64,000 nucleotides of DNA, taken from the NCBI GenBank assembly GCA_964017065.1, contig OZ024786.1, forward strand, positions 2,664,411 through 2,728,410. Direction: 5' to 3'. Every line of letters begins with the position of its first letter. The first letter of the stretch is position 1. Under the pieces are notes generated by a model. It was given only the letters and a program-made list of their open reading frames with translations, searched no databases and was not told where the DNA came from. The DNA comes from Haliclona indistincta. Its lineage: Eukaryota > Porifera > Demospongiae > Haplosclerida > Chalinidae. A program made the position numbers and the translations under genes. Positions 56,440 through 64,000 of the stretch are shown here, in pieces.

Positions 56440-57510
56440 TTTGAGACGTGAAAGGGTTAAGCTAAACTTGAGTCTGAGCGAGTGAGATCACGTGATGCAG
56501 TAGCAGTGCACTGCACTATAAAGAGGCTGTATTACTAATAATGTATACACAATCTGTAATATGCTGTTCTTTAGTTATTACATGATCATGCAGTGATACA
56601 AAGCTATCAGTGAACAACAGTAAACAGAACAATAGACAAGAACAATGGATCACTAAAATAAAAAGTTGACTCTGTTTGAGCAGCTGTCGTGTAACCATGC
56701 AACTTTAAATTTTATAATCATTACATTCTAGAATGGTAAAAGTGTTATTATAACGAGATGGCTTGTTGTCAAGAGCATTGTCTTTTGTCACAAGTACTGG
56801 GAACAATTGTGGAAGGAATCTCCCAATTCGTGCTGTAGTAGAAATATTTATTTTTCCTTCTATTGGCATGACAAGCATTGTTCTCATTCTCCTGTAATCT
56901 TTACTGCTATTAATAGCATGCTCTTATGAATTAAATTTTTACTACTCTAAGTTTTGTCACAAAAATTAATAATAATTAAATGCATCACTGTCAATTTTTC
57001 AGCACTTTTTGCTCCTTTTGTTGGTTGGCTTTCTGACGTACTATTTTTTACTGGAAGTGGCTGTTGCAATAGTGAGTTTGGGAAATGCCTCTCTTTTAGG
57101 CTGCTATTCTTCCATAGCATTCCTTAAGTTATGGGTGGTACAGCAGATGAGCTTAGTACACTGGTTCATTGGTATGTCTGGACAAATAAGTTACTAGGCT
57201 TTGGATTATCTTTCACAGTCACTTCTTTAGCCATATTGCCCAACTTCAACTACTTCAATTGACTATGGAATTCCTGATAATTCGGCCACATGTCTTGCTG
57301 CTCATGACATTGTTGTAATTTGCCTCACAGCTATAATCATCAGTGACTGTGTGACAAACTGTCCCACACTTTGTTTCGTACTAGCACAGCTCCAAGCTTT
57401 AATATAATTTTTTATGATAATTATGAATTCTTTTCTACAAACTTCAACAACACGAACATCTAACTAAAAATAATTAGTAATTATTTTAATGTTGAATGTT
57501 AATAACACAA
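56440..57510. other. No gene recognised
   Basis: 1.1 kb between the Rab promoter side and the duplicated Death exon. No open frame of character, no clear terminal repeats. It may hold part of a bidirectional upstream region for the Rab gene. Confidence 0.4.
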
Positions 57511-57516
57511 AAAGGG

Positions 57517-57809
57517 TCATTCTGGAGTTGGTGGGCAAGGAACACACACGTCTTTAGCTAGATTCTTAGCTACAATATACTCTCCACACATGTTGACAGC
57601 ATCAACCAGTGTCTCCCATCTGCCGCTCTCATCCACATTAGCTGTCCAGTGGTTCACCAAAGCTATCAATCTGCTGAGGTCGCTCCTGTTCTCTGACTCG
57701 ATCCCAGGAATACAGTCAGCCAGCATCAGTCCAACCGCAAGATCCACCCACTTGTGTTTCGGGAATTTGTGTTTCTGGAGCTTGTTTAAAATTATGCCAG
57801 AATCAGCTG
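57517..57809 (-). pseudogene. Second copy of Death-fold exon 1 (3'-truncated)
   Basis: Nearly identical to 9,745-10,034: AADSGIILNKLQKHKFPKHK, WVDLAVGLMLADCIPG, NHWTANVDESGRWETLVDAV. Homology ends at CPPTPE, immediately followed by TGA (57,517), where the other copy goes on with SCELDSRHILWLG. The upstream flank (interrupted by the BEL/Pao element) continues to match 10,035-10,280 up to the right edge, so another ROC-COR gene may lie outside the window. The stop may be a real new 3' end or a duplication breakpoint. Confidence 0.7.
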
Positions 57810-57880
57810 CTATAGAGACAGTGGAGAGATAAACATCACATAATTCACATGCCATTATCAGTACAGCGATATTCATGCAT

Positions 57881-58022
57881 TGTTGGTTTCATTTAATTAT
57901 TATGTATTTATTCATTATTGATCCACCCACTCACCCATGTGCTATATGATGCAATCAAAAATAAAATGGTTGAAACCTGTTGAACCTAGTCTATCATGAA
58001 AGTATCGCAAACGGCTTAAACA
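57881..58022 (+). repeat. 5' LTR (142 bp)
   Basis: Starts TGTTGGTTTC, ends GGCTTAAACA, identical to 63,680-63,821. It is short for the BEL/Pao group. AATAAAAT-like words in it (AAAATAAAATGG) could serve as the poly(A) signal. Confidence 0.95.
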
Positions 58023-58024
58023 TA

Positions 58025-58042
58025 TGGTCCTTCGAACCGGAT
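58025..58042 (+). promoter_or_regulatory. Primer-binding site, tRNA-Tyr type
   Basis: TGGTCCTTCGAACCGGAT begins two bases after the LTR. Its reverse complement matches the 3' end of animal tRNA-Tyr (…TCGAAGGA plus CCA) with about one difference in the T stem. Confidence 0.75.
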
Positions 58043-58159
58043 AGTCCATCCTCACCTACTTGATCCCTGCAGCCGTGCTGTATTGTCGATTCTGACTCTC
58101 TGGAGCCACGTGCTCACTAACCTACATTGCTATACTGTTTCACCGTACCTCGACTCTGG

Positions 58160-61100
58160 ATGTCCGCCGAACAGATCGCCGCCGCTAGGAAGCGACGAGG
58201 AGTTTCGCGTGGCTGGATCACTCGTCTCACGAAGAAAGTCACCGAACTCGAGAAGCGCGGACCGGATCCCAAGACTCTCATCACTGCTCGACAATTAACC
58301 AAGGACGTTCAGTCTACAAGCACCGATTTCAAAGAAAAACACCTGTCGGTAGTGGTTTTGCTAGAAAATGACGCCGATCTCGAAGCTGAACAGGTCGTGC
58401 TGGACGAACACGACGAGATCGTCGCTGACCTACTCGCACGCCTCGACGTGATCTTGACTCGACTCTCCTCTCCTGAAGATGATCCACGAGAGACATCAAA
58501 GAAGCGCCTCGCTCGTCTCGAGAAGAAACTATCCTCCGTTGTTATCGAAGTCGGCAAGTTCGACTCCAAATCAGTTGACCGTTGCTTGATTCGCCAAAGA
58601 GAAGAGCAGCTACACGAGATGAAACAGGAATTGAGTGACATAGGGAAGTCTTCCTTCGTCGTAAACCTGGATGAGAAGGATGAGCTGAGTGTGATTCAAA
58701 CCAAAATTGATTCGACCCTATTTGACACATCCCTGAATATCAAGCGTTTCCTTGCCAAATTGTCTTCTGACGCAGCTGCTGCTGACACTCCTGGAGTCAA
58801 GCTCCCCAAGATAGATGTTCCCACATTCTCTGGTGACCTCTTGATGTGGAAGTCCTACTGGGAACAATTTTCCGTCGCTGTCGACACACGCACTGGTATG
58901 TCTGATGCCGAAAAACTAGTATACCTTCGCCACTCTGTGAAAGACGGTTCTGCTCGTCATGTGATTGAAGGTCTTACTCGAAGTGGTGACAACTATGCTG
59001 AGGCAGTGGAATGTTTGAAATCCCGTTATGATCGTCCACGCCTCATCCACCAGACCCACGTACGCAAGATCGTAGACATCCCTGCTCTCAAACACGGCAG
59101 TGGAAAAGAACTGCGCCATCTTCATGACACCACGCAACAACATGTTCGTGCGTTGAAATCTATGGGCTACGAGCCATCTGGTGCATTCCTGACTTCCATC
59201 CTCGAGATCAAGCTGGATCCTGGTACCATGTTTGAGTGGCAGAAACACAGCAGCACTTCGACCACTGTCCCTCACTACAATGATCTTCTTGAATTCCTCA
59301 ATCTCCGCGCTCAAGCCTCTGAACACACTATTGATGATAGTCATCGGAGAACGCCCAACGAGATGCGGAAAGTCCACAAGCCTATCGCTAGTCATAATGC
59401 TAATGTTACCCCAGCGAGCAATGCATCGTGTCCACTGTGCAAGAGCGAAAACCACCTACTGTTTGCTTGTAGCAAGTTCAAGGGTCTGTCACATGAAAGA
59501 AAAATGGCTACTGTGAAGAGCAACGGACTCTGTCTCAACTGCCTAAGATCAGGACACTTCTCAAAGAATTGCAAGTCGCTGCACAAGTGCCGAGAATGCC
59601 AGAGACCGCATCACACTCTCCTTCACTCTGACTCTACAGATAATCCAAGTACTACGAACCCCACTCCTGTTACGTCAAACACTGCCGCTGGACTGAAATC
59701 TACCTCCTTGCTCATGACTTGCCAGCTTCTAGTGTTTTCCCATGATGGCACCTCCATCAAGGCACGAGCACTCCTAGATCCTGGATCATCTGCATCCTTC
59801 ATATCCGATCGCCTTTCAAAGTCATTGTGTCTACGACGTCATCCGACTCTCACACGGATATCAGGTATTGCTGGTCTGTCACCTGCTGGATCCATGCATC
59901 CACTTGTTAATTTCTCCGTCTCTTCGTCGAGTCGACCAGAGAAGAAGTTCAGTATCTCAGCCATTGTCATTCCTCGCGTCACACGCAATCTTCCTATCTC
60001 TTCTGTTCATTTCCATTCTTCTTGGAAACACCTGGACGGATTGCAGCTGGCTGACCCGACTTTCGGCAACCCCAGTGCCGTTGATCTACTCCTTGGCGTT
60101 GATGTATTCACAAATACACTTCTGAATGGCCGGCGGTCTGGTCCACCAGGATCTCCCACTGCTTTGCAGACCGAGTTTGGTTGGGTGCTAGCTGGTGACA
60201 CTGACACTCCCTCCACAATCAATGTTACTTCTCACCATGTATCGCTTCTCACTGGAGACGAACTACTTCGACAATTTTGGGAAATTGAAGAGGTTCCCAC
60301 AAGTAACCCTGTTCTCACAGCTGAAGAGAGCACAGTCGTCGATCACTTTACAAAGCATCACACTCGATCTCCTGAAGGAAGATTTGTGGTTCCTCTACCC
60401 AAACGTCTCAATGTGCCAGACCTTGGCGAGTCACGAACTCTCGCTGTTAAGCGATTTCTCAATCTGGAGAGAAGCCTTCTAGCAAAGAACCAATTTGACA
60501 GATTTGCAGAAGTTATGGAAGAATACTTCAATCTTTGCCATGCCGAACCAGTACCAGTTTCAGACCTTCACAAGTCCACGCAGCAAGTGTTCTACATGCC
60601 AATGCACGCTGTGCACAAAGAATCCAGTACCACGACGAAACTAAGAGTTGTTTTCGATGCGTCTGCCAAGACCGCCTCTGGTTCCTCTCTCAACGACATC
60701 TTGATGGTAGGTCCCACTGTTCACTCTCCTCTAATAGATGTTCTGATGCGCTTTCGCCTTCATCAAATTGCCCTAACAGGTGACGTGAGCAAAATGTACC
60801 GAGCAATTGAGTTGGCCAAGTCAGACAGAGACTACCATCGATTTGTGTGGAGAAGAAACAAAACTGAACCTCTGAAGGACTACCGAATGAAACGTGTCAC
60901 CTTTGGTGTGTCTGCTTCCTCTTTCATAGCCAACATGTCTGTCCTTCAAAATTCACTTGATCACTTGAGCAAATACCCTCTTGCCGCAGCAGTCGTGGAG
61001 AAAGCATTCTACGTGGATGACTGTCTGACCGGTGCAGAGACCCCTGAGGAAGCAATCCGACTACGAATCGAGCTTCAAGAACTCTTCAGTGAAGCCCAGT

Positions 61101-63625
61101 TCATTCTACGTAAGTGGAACTCTTCTTCTCCTGTTGTGCTACAAAGCATTCCTTCTGATCTGAGAGAGACACCTCACTCGCAGACCATGCCTGACAATTT
61201 AACGCTACCCAAGACTCTTGGCATAGAGTGGGATCCCTGTCAAGATACATTTCACTTGACCACTGACGACGCTATTGTTCCTGAATCTGCCACAAAGCGT
61301 GAGATCGCCTCTGATATCGCGAAGACCTACGATGTTCTAGGCTGGTTCTCACCCTCTATCATCAAGTCCAAAATATTCCTGCAGAAGTTGTGGGAGCGTA
61401 GGATTGATTGGGATGATGCTGTTCCTCCAGACCTACTTGAACTCTGGCGTCGCTGGAAGACTGAATTGCCGCTCCTTTCCAAAGTGGAGATTCCCCGTTG
61501 CTACTTTCCTACAAGCATCGATGATTGCTCAGTTCAACTCCATGGATTCTCCGATGCATCCGAAGATGCCTACAGTGCCGTGGTGTATGTCAGATCGGAA
61601 AGCTCCCGTGGTCTAATCCACACCTCTCTTGTCACGTCAAAAACCCGAGTTGCTCCCATCAAAAGGCAAACCATCCCGCGTTTGGAATTATGTGGAGCAT
61701 TATTACTCTCCCAGTTGATCACTCACGTAAACTCTGTCTTAAGCCTACCAAGTTGTGAGTTGTTCGCCTGGACCGACAGCATGGTTGTACTCGGCTGGAT
61801 CCAGGGTGACCCTCGCAGATTCAAACCATTTGTCGCCAACCGTGTGACTCGTCTGTTGGAAAACACTACGCCTCAATCCTGGAGACACGTGAGCGGCTCT
61901 GACAACCCAGCAGATTGTGCCTCAAGAGGTTTGTTTCCCTCCGAGCTAGTTCAACACAAGCTCTGGTGGAATGGTCCTGTTTGGCTGGATAAGAGTCCCT
62001 CGGAGTGGCCTCAAACCCCAACCAGCTGTCATCCCGTCACATGTGAGTCACACAATGAATTCTGTCTCACTGTTTCTATTGACCTGAAGCTTCCTCTCAT
62101 TCCTCTTGACCGTTTCTCTACCTACTCTCAATTCCAACGTGTGATGGCGTGGGTGATGCGTTTTGTTGGCAAGTGTCGTCCTTCCTCTACCAACTCTAAA
62201 TCCTCTACTGACCATACTCAATCTCTTCCTCCTTATCTTACTACCTCAGAACTATTCTCTGCCGAGTTGTATTGGATACGACATTCCCAAGAGCATTCCT
62301 TCCCTGAAGAAGTAGCATCTCTCAACCTGAAGAAGTCATTACCTGAAAGGAGCCCCATACTAGTCCTACATCCATTTATGGACTCGAGTGGAATCATTCG
62401 TGTAGGAGGACGCAAGGTCAATGCACCTATCATGTATTCACAGAAACACCCAATCATACTTGATGGTAAACACCGGATCACGAGACTCATTATCCGTAAT
62501 GAGCATATCCGTCTACTCCATGCCGGACCCACTCTTGTCTTCTCCTCGCTCTCTCATCGTTATCACATTATCAGTATGAGAAGGATCATCCGAACGGTCA
62601 CTCGTCAATGCGTAACATGTCGTAAACAGATGGCTAGACCCCAACCACAACTGCTGGGTCAACTTCCCATGGAACGCGTCACACCCGGTCTCGTGTTCGA
62701 AAGGGTCGGAGTAGACTATGCCGGTCCTGTATACACGAAGTCGGGTTCAACCAGACGGCCAGTGATAAGCAAGTCCTACATCTGTGTTTTTGTGTCCCTT
62801 TCTGTCAAGGCCGTGCACTTAGAGTTGGTCTCAAACTTAACAACAGAAGCATTTATGGCTACGTTGAGGCGATTTGTTTCCAGAAGAGGACACCCAACTG
62901 TAATAATGAGTGACCACGGACGGAACTTCATTGGTGCTAAAAATGACCTCAAGGATCTGTTTCATTTCCTCGAAGAAGCACGTGCCAAAGGAACTATTTC
63001 CAAGTTCTGTTCAACTCTCAAGATCGAGTGGAGTTTCATTCCAGAGCGTTCTCCACATTTTGGTGGCATTTGGGAAGCAGCGGTCAAGAGCACAAAAACC
63101 CTACTAAGAAGAGTGATCGGAGAGACTAAATTATCGTTTGAAGAAATGACCACTGTCCTGACCCAGGTAGAAGCCTGCCTCAATAGCCGTCCCTTGATGC
63201 CCCTCAATTCTCCTGATGATGATGGAATAGCAGTGCTGACACCCGGGCATTTTCTAGTTGGTCAACCCCTGAGCATTCTTCCCGACCAATTTGCCACATC
63301 CGCCAAGCACTCTACACTTCGACGTTGGCATCTCTGTCAACTGATGATTCACAGTTTCTGGAGACGATGGTCTACAGAGTACATCAACCTGCTCAATAAG
63401 TACAACAAATGGCGTTCCAAGACTCGTAATCTCTCTATTGGAGACATCGTCGTTCTCAAGGAAGAAAACACCATTCCCACAAAATGGCCTCTCGGACGAA
63501 TCGTTGCAGTGTATCCTGGAACAGATGGACTAGTACGTGTTGTCGATGTTCGAACAAGCCAAGGAATCTATCGGAGACCAATCACAAAGTTGGCTTTGTT
63601 ACTGGGTCCAGAGAACAGTGACTAA
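58160..63625 (+). CDS. BEL/Pao gag-pol polyprotein
   Basis: 1,821 residues from MSAEQIAAARKRRG. The frame opens 11 codons earlier, but this methionine starts the charged gag region. Gag: coiled, charged N-terminus, then the DUF1759-like KIDVPTFSGDLLMWKSYWEQ. Zinc knuckles lie from ~424 (CPLCKSENHLLFAC; CLNCLRSGHFSKNC; CRECQRPHHTLLH). Aspartic protease at ~538 (LLDPGSSASF). Reverse transcriptase with YVDD at 951-954. RNase H-like HGFSDASEDAYSAVV at ~1,128. Integrase has a zinc-binding HIRLLH…CVTC segment, then D at ~1,519 (VGVDYAG), D at ~1,585 (SDHGRNF) and E at ~1,639 (GGIWEAA). The end is a DUF5641-like tail (WPLGRIVAVYPGTDGLVRVV). No frameshift or stop is present, so the element could be active. 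Codon use is more GC-rich than its neighbours. Confidence 0.95.
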   Translation: MSAEQIAAARKRRGVSRGWITRLTKKVTELEKRGPDPKTLITARQLTKDVQSTSTDFKEKHLSVVVLLENDADLEAEQVVLDEHDEIVADLLARLDVILTRLSSPEDDPRETSKKRLARLEKKLSSVVIEVGKFDSKSVDRCLIRQREEQLHEMKQELSDIGKSSFVVNLDEKDELSVIQTKIDSTLFDTSLNIKRFLAKLSSDAAAADTPGVKLPKIDVPTFSGDLLMWKSYWEQFSVAVDTRTGMSDAEKLVYLRHSVKDGSARHVIEGLTRSGDNYAEAVECLKSRYDRPRLIHQTHVRKIVDIPALKHGSGKELRHLHDTTQQHVRALKSMGYEPSGAFLTSILEIKLDPGTMFEWQKHSSTSTTVPHYNDLLEFLNLRAQASEHTIDDSHRRTPNEMRKVHKPIASHNANVTPASNASCPLCKSENHLLFACSKFKGLSHERKMATVKSNGLCLNCLRSGHFSKNCKSLHKCRECQRPHHTLLHSDSTDNPSTTNPTPVTSNTAAGLKSTSLLMTCQLLVFSHDGTSIKARALLDPGSSASFISDRLSKSLCLRRHPTLTRISGIAGLSPAGSMHPLVNFSVSSSSRPEKKFSISAIVIPRVTRNLPISSVHFHSSWKHLDGLQLADPTFGNPSAVDLLLGVDVFTNTLLNGRRSGPPGSPTALQTEFGWVLAGDTDTPSTINVTSHHVSLLTGDELLRQFWEIEEVPTSNPVLTAEESTVVDHFTKHHTRSPEGRFVVPLPKRLNVPDLGESRTLAVKRFLNLERSLLAKNQFDRFAEVMEEYFNLCHAEPVPVSDLHKSTQQVFYMPMHAVHKESSTTTKLRVVFDASAKTASGSSLNDILMVGPTVHSPLIDVLMRFRLHQIALTGDVSKMYRAIELAKSDRDYHRFVWRRNKTEPLKDYRMKRVTFGVSASSFIANMSVLQNSLDHLSKYPLAAAVVEKAFYVDDCLTGAETPEEAIRLRIELQELFSEAQFILRKWNSSSPVVLQSIPSDLRETPHSQTMPDNLTLPKTLGIEWDPCQDTFHLTTDDAIVPESATKREIASDIAKTYDVLGWFSPSIIKSKIFLQKLWERRIDWDDAVPPDLLELWRRWKTELPLLSKVEIPRCYFPTSIDDCSVQLHGFSDASEDAYSAVVYVRSESSRGLIHTSLVTSKTRVAPIKRQTIPRLELCGALLLSQLITHVNSVLSLPSCELFAWTDSMVVLGWIQGDPRRFKPFVANRVTRLLENTTPQSWRHVSGSDNPADCASRGLFPSELVQHKLWWNGPVWLDKSPSEWPQTPTSCHPVTCESHNEFCLTVSIDLKLPLIPLDRFSTYSQFQRVMAWVMRFVGKCRPSSTNSKSSTDHTQSLPPYLTTSELFSAELYWIRHSQEHSFPEEVASLNLKKSLPERSPILVLHPFMDSSGIIRVGGRKVNAPIMYSQKHPIILDGKHRITRLIIRNEHIRLLHAGPTLVFSSLSHRYHIISMRRIIRTVTRQCVTCRKQMARPQPQLLGQLPMERVTPGLVFERVGVDYAGPVYTKSGSTRRPVISKSYICVFVSLSVKAVHLELVSNLTTEAFMATLRRFVSRRGHPTVIMSDHGRNFIGAKNDLKDLFHFLEEARAKGTISKFCSTLKIEWSFIPERSPHFGGIWEAAVKSTKTLLRRVIGETKLSFEEMTTVLTQVEACLNSRPLMPLNSPDDDGIAVLTPGHFLVGQPLSILPDQFATSAKHSTLRRWHLCQLMIHSFWRRWSTEYINLLNKYNKWRSKTRNLSIGDIVVLKEENTIPTKWPLGRIVAVYPGTDGLVRVVDVRTSQGIYRRPITKLALLLGPENSD

Positions 63626-63679
63626 CTCTAACTCATTATGTTATCCATTATAAAGACTAGCCGTCTTTGGCCGGCGGTA

Positions 63680-63821
63680 TGTTGGTTTCATTTAATTATT
63701 ATGTATTTATTCATTATTGATCCACCCACTCACCCATGTGCTATATGATGCAATCAAAAATAAAATGGTTGAAACCTGTTGAACCTAGTCTATCATGAAA
63801 GTATCGCAAACGGCTTAAACA
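63680..63821 (+). repeat. 3' LTR (142 bp)
   Basis: Identical to the 5' LTR. Preceded by TTTGGCCGGCGGTA, the usual BEL/Pao pre-LTR sequence rather than a long polypurine tract. Confidence 0.95.
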
Positions 63822-63826
63822 TGCAT

Positions 63827-64000
63827 TTTAATCTGGGTTGAAAGCATTACAATCAAAATTAAGTTCAAACAAAGCACTAATCTTGTGAATAGAGTTGGTT
63901 CAATGCTATAGAATGCTACTATAAATTTCACTCATGCACACATTCACAGAATGTGGACCCATTGACATTCACAAAACAAGGTCAGAGTGCTATTATGCTA
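63827..64000 (-). other. Intron homologous to 10,100-10,262
   Basis: Same words in the same order as the intron upstream of Death exon 1 (AATCTGGGTTGAAAGCATTA, GAATGTGGACCCATTGACAT), and more distantly 9,010-9,145. It shows that the BEL/Pao element split a duplicated Death-exon/intron unit. Confidence 0.8.

Larger units (their letters stand above)
57881..63821 (+). mobile_element. Complete BEL/Pao LTR retrotransposon
   Basis: Two identical 142-bp LTRs (TGTTGG…TTAAACA) enclose one long gag-pol frame. The element is flanked by TGCAT on both sides (57,876-57,880 and 63,822-63,826), a 5-bp duplication as usual for BEL/Pao. A tRNA-Tyr-like primer site follows the left LTR and CCGGCGGTA precedes the right one. 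LTR identity and the open frame point to recent insertion. The target is the intron upstream of the duplicated Death exon. Confidence 0.95.

Noticed and set aside
59232..60783. Additional plus- and minus-strand frames of 64-179 codons within the BEL/Pao gag-pol
   Set aside because: Shadows of the 1,821-codon polyprotein in other frames.

Overview
This is eukaryotic, animal-type genomic DNA. Genes are split into many short exons with GT/AG introns, and the spaces are filled with microsatellites, minisatellites and small DNA transposons. The mix (SAM, ankyrin, ROC-COR and Death-fold modules in one gene, a Rab GTPase, a BEL/Pao retrotransposon, a THAP/DDE plus YqaJ transposon, many MITEs) suggests an invertebrate, most likely a sponge or another early-branching metazoan. 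That organism call is inference.

All host genes I can support lie on the minus strand. (1) From 39,181 down to about 6,400, at least 13 exons join without a phase conflict into one ~1,215-residue frame: SAM domain, four ankyrin-type exons, a 2-kb exon with a ROC GTPase and COR region, then Death-fold exons separated by short linker exons. It resembles the non-kinase part of the DAPK1 layout. Its introns carry a 6.3-kb minisatellite, a 1.2-kb palindrome, a 3.2-kb THAP/YqaJ transposon and several MITEs. (2) From 52.2 kb down to 43.4 kb runs a chain of ~20 exons of a large helical protein, tentatively EPG5-like. Pieces of it are duplicated at 42.0-43.1 kb, 39.3-40.7 kb and at the left edge (1-3.5 kb). 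(3) A seven-exon Rab GTPase lies at 52.2-55.9 kb and has an in-frame stop inside a 9-base insertion after its P-loop. (4) At 57.5 kb is a second copy of the Death exon, interrupted upstream by a complete BEL/Pao element (57,881-63,821) with identical 142-bp LTRs.

The left edge matches 51.3-53.1 kb, and 9.7-10.3 kb matches 57.5 kb plus the right edge, both in the same orientation. The window therefore appears to span a little more than one period of a roughly 50-kb tandem segmental duplication. This kind of structure expands Death/ROC signalling genes. In-frame TAG codons in the Rab, the EPG5-like exon and the YqaJ gene suggest several copies are decaying.

Exon boundaries were read by eye from splice consensus and phase. 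They are good for the SAM-ANK-ROC gene and the Rab, but only approximate for the EPG5-like gene.
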